Source: an uncultured Chthonomonas sp. (lineage in GTDB: Bacteria; Armatimonadota; Chthonomonadetes; Chthonomonadales; CAJBBX01). From it: a DNA stretch of 6,133 nt. The position numbers and the translations under genes were made by a program. Every line of letters starts with the position of its first letter. The first letter of the stretch is position 1. The DNA is taken from assembly GCA_903886985.1 (NCBI GenBank), contig CAISOI010000440.1, positions 1-6,133 of the forward strand, in the 5' to 3' direction. The notes beneath the pieces are model-generated. The model ran no database searches, was not told the DNA's origin, and worked only from the letters and a program-made list of their open reading frames with translations. Of the stretch, positions 1-6,133 are shown in pieces.

Positions 1-403
1 CCACTGCAAGAATGAGCATAACCGTGTGAGCCCCAGCAACCTCCTTACTGAATGTCTGTTTCTTAAATTTGAGCCCACCTATGAATAGTGACAACCCTAA
101 CACCAGGAGAATGTTTCCAATAATGGATCCAGCAATAGATGCCCGAACGAGGTCGAGCTCACCTGCTCGAACAGCTTGAATTGTAACTATAAGTTCGGTT
201 GCGTTACCAAAGGTCGCGTTCAGCAATCCGCCGATGGAGGCACCGAGGTATTTAGCAAGCTCTTCTGTTGCCGTTCCAATATATCCAGCAAGCGGTACTA
301 TTGCTAAACAGGCAAAGATAAACACCAGTACTTCATTCTGATGTGTTAGGTATGCCCCGATGCTGATGGGAATGAATATTAGTAGGGGGGCGAGCCATTT
401 CAT
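1..403 (-). CDS. caxA: Ca2+/H+ antiporter, CaxA/ChaA family (partial, C-terminal part outside the window)
   Basis: The reverse strand reads open from an ATG at 403 to the window edge, giving 134 residues. It is an integral inner-membrane cation/proton antiporter that would export Ca2+ (or a similar cation) in exchange for protons. The signature is clear. Residues 58-72 read GGLLNATFGNATELI, the conserved CaxA ion-binding repeat with its acidic residue at 70, followed by a GSIIGNILLVLGLS stretch at 92-105. Hydrophobic segments lie near residues 3-18, 25-42 and 90-110, as expected for the first helices of the family. A TAA stop sits directly before the ATG in frame, so the start cannot lie further upstream. 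A GGAG lies 11 bases before the start, rather far for a ribosome-binding site. The family is usually about 350 residues, so well over half is missing. It is divergent from maf. Confidence 0.9.
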   Translation of the reverse strand, partial: MKWLAPLLIFIPISIGAYLTHQNEVLVFIFACLAIVPLAGYIGTATEELAKYLGASIGGLLNATFGNATELIVTIQAVRAGELDLVRASIAGSIIGNILLVLGLSLFIGGLKFKKQTFSKEVAGAHTVMLILAV

Positions 404-446
404 TTAGTGGGATGCTCCAAAATATCTATAAACAAGGGTTTGTGTC

Positions 447-1088
447 ATGTACTCTACCACATTACATTCTAGCTTTCCCCGGGTTGTTCTTGCATCAGGT
501 TCTCCTCGTCGAATGGAGTTGCTGTCCCTACTCGGCTTGCCATTTGAGACATTAGTAACTGAAGCTGACGAATCATATGAAGAAGGACTGCATCCTTCGG
601 AAATTGTTGTGACCCTTGCCGAACGCAAAGCTAAAACGGCTGTTGAAATGTTAGGTACAGCATCTCACGAGACTATCGTCATTGCTGCGGACACGGTGGT
701 CGCTTTCAAAAGTGACACATCCGAAAATTTTTTGATCCTTAACAAACCTGCCAACACTTCGGAAGCAACAGAGATGTTACGGATGCTGTCGGGAAGGACC
801 CATCAGGTCTTCACGGGTCATACACTGCTCTTTAATGGACATGAGCGCGGGGAATGTTTCTCTGAAGCGATCGTCACTGATGTAGTTTTTCGCGATTTAT
901 CTTCTCAAACAATTGAAAAATATATTGAATCTGGAGAACCTTTTGATAAGGCGGGTGGGTACGGAATTCAAGGGGGTGCAGCACCATTTGTGCTCGAAAT
1001 ACATGGAGACTACTTTAATGTTATGGGTCTTTCCGTGCGATGGGTTGGTGAATTGCTTCAAAAAGAGGGTCTCTGGCCCGGGCTCTAA
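447..1088 (+). CDS. maf: Maf-family nucleotide pyrophosphatase (YhdE-like dTTP/UTP pyrophosphatase)
   Basis: This 213-residue cytoplasmic enzyme belongs to the Maf/HAM1 fold. Such enzymes hydrolyse non-canonical and some canonical nucleoside triphosphates to monophosphate and pyrophosphate, and have been linked to septum or cell-division control. Visible signatures are the N-terminal LASGSPRRMELL loop (residues 15-26), the catalytic-Asp motif AADTVV with D82, SGRTHQVFTG (115-124), and the block GEPFDKAGGYGIQG (163-176) followed by GDYFNVMGLSV (186-196). The DKAGGYGIQG form and the SGSPRR loop resemble E. coli YhdE, suggesting preference for dTTP/UTP; that specificity is inferred. Length is normal for the family. 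The ATG is preceded by AAGGG at 434-438 with an 8-base spacer. It diverges from the antiporter gene and is followed by a small zinc-ribbon gene on the same strand. No key residue appears to be missing. Confidence 0.95.
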   Translation: MYSTTLHSSFPRVVLASGSPRRMELLSLLGLPFETLVTEADESYEEGLHPSEIVVTLAERKAKTAVEMLGTASHETIVIAADTVVAFKSDTSENFLILNKPANTSEATEMLRMLSGRTHQVFTGHTLLFNGHERGECFSEAIVTDVVFRDLSSQTIEKYIESGEPFDKAGGYGIQGGAAPFVLEIHGDYFNVMGLSVRWVGELLQKEGLWPGL

Positions 1089-1096
1089 ATGAGCCC
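1080..1096 (+). terminator. GC-rich hairpin straddling the maf stop codon (possible weak terminator)
   Basis: GGGCTC (1080-1085) can pair with GAGCCC (1091-1096) around a 5-base loop that contains the maf TAA stop. The following bases are AT-rich but have no real U-tract, so intrinsic termination is uncertain. It may simply protect the 3' end of the maf transcript. Confidence 0.3.
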
Positions 1097-1127
1097 CGAA
1101 AATATTTAATGGAATTTTAACCGAAGT

Positions 1128-1157
1128 GTTACATATTTCACACACTTGTGCGATAAT
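1128..1157 (+). promoter_or_regulatory. Possible sigma70-type promoter before the zinc-ribbon gene
   Basis: GTTACA at 1128-1133 matches TTGACA at four of six positions. GATAAT at 1152-1157 matches TATAAT at five of six. The spacer is 18 bases and the implied transcription start is about 25 bases before the ATG at 1188. This is a consensus match only, in an AT-rich spacer where chance matches are common. Confidence 0.3.
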
Positions 1158-1187
1158 AAATCAAATCGCTGCGCGGGGGGGGAACGT

Positions 1188-1352
1188 ATGGTATCTGTTC
1201 GCCACTGCAGCCATTGTGGTCATCCTGAAAAGAAAAAGGGTCTTGCGTGTGAATCATGCGAAGGCTCGATTGTTGAACGGATGCGCTCAGTCGCTGCGGT
1301 TTCGTTGATCGCATTGGCTTTTCTAGCCATGCTGTCTTTTATGAGCAAGTAG
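1188..1352 (+). CDS. Small zinc-ribbon protein with C-terminal membrane anchor
   Basis: A 54-residue protein. Residues 7-10 (CSHC) and 21-24 (CESC) form two CxxC knuckles separated by ten residues, the layout of a rubredoxin-like or zinc-ribbon fold that would hold one structural zinc. Residues 33-52 form a hydrophobic segment (VAAVSLIALAFLAMLSF) that should span or insert into the membrane. A KKK patch lies between the knuckles, so the ribbon probably faces the cytoplasm with the C-terminus outside. I chose the ATG at 1188 because a G-rich Shine-Dalgarno (GGGGGGA, 1177-1183) precedes it. An in-frame ATG at 1146 would add 14 residues (including a Cys) that do not resemble the ribbon and has no clear ribosome-binding site. 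No specific function is recognised. It could be a small regulatory or assembly subunit. It lies about 100 bases after maf and 144 bases before the next gene. Confidence 0.65.
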   Translation: MVSVRHCSHCGHPEKKKGLACESCEGSIVERMRSVAAVSLIALAFLAMLSFMSK

Positions 1353-1485
1353 GCATTTAGCGATGTCGCCGGGCTACCTCGATGTAGCTTATGCTGTTCC
1401 ACATCTAGTATTTTCTTCTCGTACCACTTCGTCACAAAATTCTTGATCTTGCTGTCACAATAGGTTGAAGTTCAGCTGGTTCTCC

Positions 1486-1490
1486 GGAGA
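1486..1490 (+). promoter_or_regulatory. Shine-Dalgarno site deciding the TTG start at 1497
   Basis: GGAGA lies 6 bases before the TTG at 1497. No competing in-frame ATG lies near the conserved N-terminal strand (RIIVLDG), so this site supports the rare TTG start. The site is inside a perfect 12-base palindrome, TTCTCCGGAGAA (1480-1491). Confidence 0.7.
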
Positions 1491-1496
1491 AAATCT

Positions 1497-1922
1497 TTGC
1501 GCATAATTGTTTTAGATGGTATGGGTGGCGGACTAGGTTCGCAGATTATTTCTCGCATCAGGCATCTAGGTGGCCCCACAGTCGAGATTATAGCGCTTGG
1601 GGCAAACGCCATTGCAACAGCTGCCATGATGAAGGCTGGAGCAGCTATTGGCGCCACAGGAGAGAACGCGATACTTGTGAATGTGCCTCGCGCAGATCTC
1701 ATTCTGGGACCTATTGGAATTGCGATTCCTCATTCACTTTTAGGGGAAATCACCCCAGGTATGGCGGCGGCGGTTGCACTATCGAATGCCCGCAAGATTC
1801 TGATACCAGTAACTCAAACACATGGTCACTTTGAACTCGCGGGCGTCGACTCGAAGCCACTGGCAGTTTCATTGGATGACCTTGTTATGCGGGTCACCCG
1901 TGTGATGAACGAACTCTTATAG
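1497..1922 (+). CDS. DUF3842 family protein, putative nucleotide-binding
   Basis: A 141-residue cytoplasmic protein that I recognise as DUF3842, a small family with no assigned reaction. Family blocks are LDGMGGGLGSQI (residues 6-17), a glycine-rich turn after a first beta strand that resembles a dinucleotide- or phosphate-binding loop; EIIALGANAIATAAMMKAGA (30-49); GATGENA (52-58); ILGPIGI (69-75); SLLGEITPGMA (80-90); and ARKILIP (98-104). The first strand begins at residue 2, which fits a start at this TTG with its GGAGA site 6 bases upstream. After KILIP the tail THGHFELAGV carries two histidines (109 and 111), and the protein then continues to a helix ending at residue 141. It ends 6 bases from the convergent OB-fold gene. 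In other bacteria the family often sits near metabolic or transport genes, but nothing here narrows the role. Confidence 0.8.
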   Translation: MRIIVLDGMGGGLGSQIISRIRHLGGPTVEIIALGANAIATAAMMKAGAAIGATGENAILVNVPRADLILGPIGIAIPHSLLGEITPGMAAAVALSNARKILIPVTQTHGHFELAGVDSKPLAVSLDDLVMRVTRVMNELL

Positions 1923-1928
1923 AAAGTA

Positions 1929-2417
1929 CTATTTGATAAACTTGATCTGATCAAGTTTGCTGATTTCGATTTGGGCTTTGCCTTGATACTCAATAAATGT
2001 TCCCGTAACAACCACGGCTTTCCCTTCCAGCGTCTTCAGATCAGGAATTTTGGAAAAGTTTTCGGCTTTCACAACGGCGGTTAGTGCCGATTTGTAGTCT
2101 TTGTCAAAGTCCAAAATCACGAGTGAATTGCTTTTAGGAGCGTATGCTTTATCCACTGTCCCTTTGAACGCACCCGGCTTACCAATAAGTTTGAATGCTA
2201 CATCCAGCTTTTTTGCATCGATCGCCTTTTTTACTTCCGGGCTCTCCGGTTTAACGGTCGCAAATGATGCCTTCGAAGCAACTTCTGCCTGAGTTTTGTC
2301 ATGCTTTTTCGCAGATTGAGAGGCTGCAGGCTTCTCGGGTGCCTGAGCAATGACTCTGAAAGAGACCATGGCAGCGGTAAGTATTAAAACGGTCGTATGT
2401 GCGCGATTGATGTACAC
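1929..2417 (-). CDS. Small secreted OB-fold-like protein
   Basis: A 162-residue protein with an N-terminal signal peptide: a basic start (R5, H7), a hydrophobic core at about 8-20, and likely cleavage after VIA at 24 or QA at 26. A Lys/Ala/Ser-rich linker covers roughly 27-65. The C-terminal half (about 75-162) resembles an OB-fold: GAFKGTVDKAYAPKSNSLVILDFDKDYKSALTAVV, then LEGKAVVVTGTFIEYQGKAQIEISKLDQIKFI. The pattern 'GK.V.V.G....Y.G..QIEI....QI' recurs in small secreted or nuclease-associated OB domains. The ligand is unknown. The start is GTG, with AGGAGA (2425-2430) 7 bases upstream. That site overlaps the stop codon of the metalloprotease gene, giving an 11-base gap and strongly suggesting one transcript and coupled translation. 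It acts outside the cytoplasmic membrane, perhaps with the co-transcribed protease. The family assignment is by sequence pattern only. Confidence 0.8.
   Translation of the reverse strand: MYINRAHTTVLILTAAMVSFRVIAQAPEKPAASQSAKKHDKTQAEVASKASFATVKPESPEVKKAIDAKKLDVAFKLIGKPGAFKGTVDKAYAPKSNSLVILDFDKDYKSALTAVVKAENFSKIPDLKTLEGKAVVVTGTFIEYQGKAQIEISKLDQIKFIK
1938..1958. repeat. Perfect 10-bp inverted repeat at the convergent gene junction
   Basis: AAACTTGATC (1938-1947) and GATCAAGTTT (1949-1958) are exact inverted copies around a single T. They lie inside the last codons of the OB-fold gene, just beyond the end of the DUF3842 gene. As RNA they could fold into a stem on either strand, but neither side has a U-tract. 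It could slow transcription at the convergent junction or bind a protein dimer; both are inference. Confidence 0.6.
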
Positions 2418-2424
2418 GTTGTAT

Positions 2425-2430
2425 TCTCCT
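2425..2430 (-). promoter_or_regulatory. Shine-Dalgarno site overlapping the upstream stop codon
   Basis: On the minus strand the metalloprotease gene ends in TAG, and the last two bases of that stop begin AGGAGA, 7 bases before the GTG of the OB-fold gene. This supports the GTG start and a coupled two-gene unit. Confidence 0.75.
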
Positions 2431-4954
2431 AAGGTTTTGGTGGTTCTGCGACAACTATTCTGCGGGCGGCTGCATCAACAATGAGCAACTTACCACTACG
2501 GTTCATTGCGAGTCCACGTGGACTTGCGACGGGGTCATTATTGGGCGATTTATAGGTCCAAGCAATCTTGTCGTTGGGTCCAAACATATAGACTCCCGCA
2601 ACCCTATTCGTGCTGACAAACACGCGGTCATTTGCGTCAACCATGACATAACAGGGCTCTTTAATGCCGTCCATCAGCGATTTGATAAACTTCCAGCTTT
2701 GGTTAGGTTGTTGCTCGTAAACTGCAATTCGGTTGAAACCGGAATCCGCAACGTAGAGCCGCCCCTTGCTGTCGAAAGCAGTCTTCATTGGCAGTCTTAA
2801 TTCTCCCACTCCAATGACTTGAACAAACTTACCATCATTTGAGAATTCCTGAATACGATGATTGCCTGTATCCGCAACGTAGATATGGCCTTTCTTACTA
2901 ACTCCGATACCCATGGGACCGCTAAAATGCCCAGGTTCTCTGCCGGGAGTTTCCATGTAAGTAAAAAGCTCTTTCAGGTTGGAGTCTTGGACTTTAAAAC
3001 CCTGCTTCGGACTGTAGCCATCTCCCCATTTAGCGTTGTAAGTTTTGCCCGTACTATCCATTGCAAAGTCATAGGAGCCTTCAAAGTGATAGTGAAATGA
3101 TCCCGCTAGACCGATAGTTTGCAGATTTTTGTCCAGCCAGACATTCTGGCCGTATCCCGAATCACGCACCATTACAGAACCATCATTGCGAACAACAATT
3201 CCCCACGGCTCTTTTAAAGGTATGGAGACTACGGTTTTGCTCAGGCTGCTTTTGCGTCGAGCATTGTCAATCGCGCGGACGGCATACCTCGAAACATTTC
3301 CGAATTCTAACTGCGTTTCAAAACGGTTCGCAATAGATGTTCCAATCGGAACAAAATCAAAGTCATCCCTACCGGCTTCGAGTATTTCATAAGTAATTCC
3401 GGGCTTCATCGAATTCCAAGTGAGGGACAGCTTGTCTCCCACTTCGTTTGAAACCAATCCCTTTGGTGCTTGCAATGCATTCGCGGGAGCGAAGTGCGTT
3501 GGAATATCAAAAATGTGAACGTCACTGTGGTCTAGGAACCTAGCAATGTTGAACTCAGCAATGTCCATAAATCTGTATTCGGTGGAGCCCCCCGATTTCA
3601 ATTTAAGCAGGAGTGTGTCACCCGCACCTACGACATTGATTTTCCCAAATGGATTATCGATCTGCTCGAAACCCTGATCCGTCTTAATGTGGGGTGCAGG
3701 TCGGTTTGGAAGGGTGATTAAACCTCTGCTGTCAGTCGATCCACTAGTCAGAGGTTTTCCGTCAAACCTGCCATCATGATCTTGCCAGATTTCAATCATG
3801 GTTTTGGCCAGAGGCTTTCCCGTATTGTCATGGATGCGAAGTTTGGAAATCTTCGGCATTACGAAGTAATAGTCCCCGTAAAAGCCTCTCCGTCTGCCTA
3901 CCTGATAGATCAGTGCTTGTTCTGTTAACGGCGAAAAGAGTGTCGGACCGTGACCATGCATCATATAACCCGCTTGACTCGAGCGGTGGCCCACCAATAG
4001 CGGAAAACCATCCTCATTCGGCACAAAATTTTCGAAGCCGGGACGGTCGAGGGCGTATTCGTCTGTTAGACCTAATTGGTGTCCCCATTCGTGAATCAAT
4101 CCCCAGTCTGCATTTCCAGCCCATTCTGCGTAATTCTCGCGAGGACCAAAAGACCATGCTCCGTCGTATCCCGCCTTTAGGGGTGCTATGCCCGTACCAA
4201 GTGTCTTCTCCCATGCTTGATCGATGTTATCCACAACAACAACCCCATCACACCTTACGGCTGGTCGGATGGGATTGGATGAAGTCGACATGGAAACTCC
4301 GGGGCTCGTGGCAAACAGATTGTTCATTCGGTCGATGTGCCACTGTGCCCAATCTTCGAAACTTCTGGTGCCTACTATGTTGCGCAATTTGTTAAATGCA
4401 TCATAGACGTTGCGGTCGACCGCAAAAATGAGCGACCACGCGTCTATCGCGTCTTCGCGAGAGTTGTTTGTAAGTGTGAGGTCACGGATTTTGAAAAGAG
4501 GATCCGCAATGAACTTTATGGTATGGCGACCAGTTTGCCATTTCCATTTTAGTTGGACGGTTGCTTCTTTGCCCACCGGTAGGGAATCTCCAATTTTGCC
4601 TGAAGCGATGGTCTTGCCGTCCAATAGCCACAGATATTCAAAGGGTCCTGAGGGTACAAGTCCCTTGTTGACGGTGTGTGCAGTGAAAGTCACTGTTTCA
4701 CCCTCGGCGGGATTGCGTTTCATATGTTTTGCTTCGCCGGCGGAGAGCGGCCGCCTCGTTTTTTCATTCAAGAGGATCGGAACTCCCTCCATCCCTTTAA
4801 CATCATAGGAGGGCAGGTATCCCGGATAACGTGGAGTGCGTTCAATATATGTGACGTCGAGGTCAGGTAGGCTCTCAGGACGTTGGGCAATGCATTTTGA
4901 GATTACGGAAGTGAGTAGCAACGACAGTAGTACCATCCGAAAATTGCCTGACAA
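2429..4954 (-). CDS. Secreted zinc metalloprotease-like protein with Fn3-like region and C-terminal NHL propeller
   Basis: An 841-residue exported protein. Residues 1-23 are a signal peptide (R6, hydrophobic 7-19, likely cleavage after CIA). About 80-165 resembles a CARDB/APHP beta-sandwich (GETVTFTAHTVNKG, then LPVGKEATVQLKW and a final TNNSRED). About 170-365 is the peptidase-like core with H288, E289 and H292 in HEWGHQLGLTDEY. This is an HExxHxxGxxD zinc site with D298 the probable third ligand, reminiscent of M6/InhA- or M7-type zincins; M331/M332 may be the Met-turn. About 368-420 resembles a carboxypeptidase-regulatory-like domain (DNTGKPLAKTMIEIW, TDSRG). About 495-578 is Fn3-like. About 580-841 holds five or so NHL-type blades, the clearest being GPMGIGVSKKGHIYVADTGNHRIQEF (679-704). 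The catalytic residues are intact, so it is probably active; the substrate is unknown. The start is TTG at 4954, supported by AAGGGGG 6 bases upstream. An in-frame ATG six codons later would remove the basic residue of the signal peptide. It is the first gene of a unit with the OB-fold gene. Confidence 0.85.
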   Translation of the reverse strand: MSGNFRMVLLSLLLTSVISKCIAQRPESLPDLDVTYIERTPRYPGYLPSYDVKGMEGVPILLNEKTRRPLSAGEAKHMKRNPAEGETVTFTAHTVNKGLVPSGPFEYLWLLDGKTIASGKIGDSLPVGKEATVQLKWKWQTGRHTIKFIADPLFKIRDLTLTNNSREDAIDAWSLIFAVDRNVYDAFNKLRNIVGTRSFEDWAQWHIDRMNNLFATSPGVSMSTSSNPIRPAVRCDGVVVVDNIDQAWEKTLGTGIAPLKAGYDGAWSFGPRENYAEWAGNADWGLIHEWGHQLGLTDEYALDRPGFENFVPNEDGFPLLVGHRSSQAGYMMHGHGPTLFSPLTEQALIYQVGRRRGFYGDYYFVMPKISKLRIHDNTGKPLAKTMIEIWQDHDGRFDGKPLTSGSTDSRGLITLPNRPAPHIKTDQGFEQIDNPFGKINVVGAGDTLLLKLKSGGSTEYRFMDIAEFNIARFLDHSDVHIFDIPTHFAPANALQAPKGLVSNEVGDKLSLTWNSMKPGITYEILEAGRDDFDFVPIGTSIANRFETQLEFGNVSRYAVRAIDNARRKSSLSKTVVSIPLKEPWGIVVRNDGSVMVRDSGYGQNVWLDKNLQTIGLAGSFHYHFEGSYDFAMDSTGKTYNAKWGDGYSPKQGFKVQDSNLKELFTYMETPGREPGHFSGPMGIGVSKKGHIYVADTGNHRIQEFSNDGKFVQVIGVGELRLPMKTAFDSKGRLYVADSGFNRIAVYEQQPNQSWKFIKSLMDGIKEPCYVMVDANDRVFVSTNRVAGVYMFGPNDKIAWTYKSPNNDPVASPRGLAMNRSGKLLIVDAAARRIVVAEPPKP

Positions 4955-4960
4955 CGGGTG

Positions 4961-4967
4961 CCCCCTT
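4961..4967 (-). promoter_or_regulatory. Shine-Dalgarno site deciding the TTG start at 4954
   Basis: On the minus strand AAGGGGG precedes the TTG by 6 bases. The alternative in-frame ATG at 4936 has no comparable site, so the longer signal peptide form is preferred. Confidence 0.65.
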
Positions 4968-5148
4968 GGAATAGGTTCAGTGAAGAGTCAACTTAGAATT
5001 TCACGTAATATGGGTCTATCTCCTCTTGAATGTTACAGATATGGAGGAAAAAGTAGTAATTGTGAGAACGTCAAAATAAGTATGAGTGAAGTGTAGAAGT
5101 TTATGGCATCCTATTAGTAACCGAAACGTAGTTGTTAAATGCTTAATT

Positions 5149-5152
5149 GGAG
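5149..5152 (+). promoter_or_regulatory. Shine-Dalgarno site choosing ATG 5159 over TTG 5147
   Basis: GGAG lies 6 bases before the ATG at 5159. An in-frame TTG at 5147 overlaps the spot where this site begins and would have no usable site of its own, so 5159 is the start. Confidence 0.75.
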
Positions 5153-5158
5153 TTGAAA

Positions 5159-5536
5159 ATGGAAAGCAAGTCAGAGGCACTTTTGGCGTTAGAAGAGCAG
5201 GAATGTATTCCTTGTCAGAGTAACAATCCGAGATTTACACCAGACGAGTACAAGCCGTATCTGGAACAAATTGATGGATGGATTGTGGAAGAAGAGAAGA
5301 TGTTGGTGAAGACTTATCTCTTTAGCAATTTTGACAACGCCATGTTCTACGCCAATCTGATTGCAGCAGTGGCAGAGAAATCGGGACATCATCCTGATCT
5401 ATATATTCGATGGGGTGAACTGAGTGTGTTTTTGTGGACACACAAAATAGACGGTCTCTCTTTGAGTGACTTTATCCTCGCTGCTAAGATCGACAGAGAG
5501 TATGACAACATGCCAATGATGCGAAAGACAATGTAA
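5159..5536 (+). CDS. phhB: Pterin-4a-carbinolamine dehydratase
   Basis: A 125-residue cytoplasmic enzyme of the PCD/DCoH family. It dehydrates 4a-hydroxytetrahydropterin to quinonoid dihydropterin, which recycles the cofactor of aromatic amino acid hydroxylases; some bacterial members instead relate to molybdopterin metabolism. The family motif is complete: E73-KSG-H77-H78-P79 followed by Y82, then W93-T-H95 and D104, matching [EDKH]x3H[HN][PCS]...[YF]...[HW]...D. The N-terminus LEEQECIPCQ (11-20) and WIVEEEKMLVKTYLFSNFDNAMFYANLIAAVAE (41-73) are also typical. Length is normal for the family. The ATG is chosen for its GGAG site, 6 bases upstream. No aromatic amino acid hydroxylase is visible in this window, so the pathway partner is unknown. 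An SDR gene follows 29 bases downstream on the same strand and is probably co-transcribed. Confidence 0.93.
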   Translation: MESKSEALLALEEQECIPCQSNNPRFTPDEYKPYLEQIDGWIVEEEKMLVKTYLFSNFDNAMFYANLIAAVAEKSGHHPDLYIRWGELSVFLWTHKIDGLSLSDFILAAKIDREYDNMPMMRKTM

Positions 5537-5565
5537 TCTACGGCTTTACTTGAAAAGGATTTAAA

Positions 5566-6133
<568 letters not shown>

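Larger units (their letters stand above)
4955..5158. other. Divergent intergenic region between the metalloprotease and pterin dehydratase genes
   Basis: These 204 bases must hold promoters for both outward-facing units. I see Shine-Dalgarno sites at both ends (AAGGGGG for the minus gene, GGAG at 5149-5152 for the plus gene) but no convincing -35/-10 pair, hairpin or repeat in between. The stretch is AT-richer than the flanking genes. A plus-strand open frame across 4836-5096 has no family resemblance or start signal and is not called. Confidence 0.5.

Noticed and set aside
1126..1308. 60-codon plus-strand frame overlapping the zinc-ribbon gene
   Set aside because: It overlaps the frame that carries paired CxxC motifs and a membrane segment, and has no motif or ribosome-binding site of its own.
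1373..1390. Short hairpin GCTAC/GTAGC after the zinc-ribbon gene as a terminator
   Set aside because: The stem is only five pairs with no following U-tract, which is within chance expectation.
3913..4395. 160-codon plus-strand open frame opposite the metalloprotease gene
   Set aside because: It is antisense to the catalytic domain, and its translation is low-complexity and rich in Arg, Pro and Cys, as expected for a shadow frame.
4836..5096. 86-codon plus-strand frame across the divergent spacer
   Set aside because: It overlaps the signal-peptide region of the metalloprotease gene on the other strand, with no start signal or family resemblance.

Overview
The window is bacterial DNA of balanced base composition, densely coded, with short intergenic gaps and Shine-Dalgarno-led genes. 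It carries eight protein genes, six complete and two cut by the window edges. I see no rRNA, tRNA, CRISPR array or insertion sequence. The gene mix (Maf, CaxA, a DUF3842 protein, a secreted NHL-repeat metalloprotease, pterin dehydratase, an SDR) does not fix a phylum. A poorly sampled environmental lineage is plausible, but that is inference.

Layout. The left edge (1-403, minus) holds the N-terminal half of a CaxA-type Ca2+/H+ antiporter. It diverges over only 43 bases from a run of plus-strand genes: a Maf nucleotide pyrophosphatase (447-1088), a 54-residue zinc-ribbon/membrane-anchor protein (1188-1352) and a DUF3842 protein (1497-1922, TTG start). These converge, with a 6-base gap, on a two-gene minus-strand unit. 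The unit is an 841-residue secreted metalloprotease-like protein with a C-terminal NHL propeller (2429-4954, TTG start), followed 11 bases later by a small secreted OB-fold-like protein (1929-2417, GTG start) whose ribosome-binding site overlaps the stop codon of the upstream gene. After a 204-base divergent spacer, plus-strand genes resume with pterin-4a-carbinolamine dehydratase (5159-5536) and, 29 bases on, an atypical short-chain dehydrogenase (from 5566).

The SDR gene does not finish. After about 167 plausible residues the sequence turns abruptly into an interrupted (CA)n tract that runs almost to the last base and ends in GATC. This looks like a chimeric or artefactual contig end rather than native bacterial sequence.

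The most notable biology is the exported pair. The large protein joins a CARDB-like region, an HExxHxxGxxDE zinc-protease core, a carboxypeptidase-regulatory-like region, an Fn3-like region and an NHL propeller in one polypeptide, apparently co-translated with a secreted OB-fold protein. The rest of the window is housekeeping or small conserved genes of uncertain role. I found no clear evidence of a new defence or mobile system.
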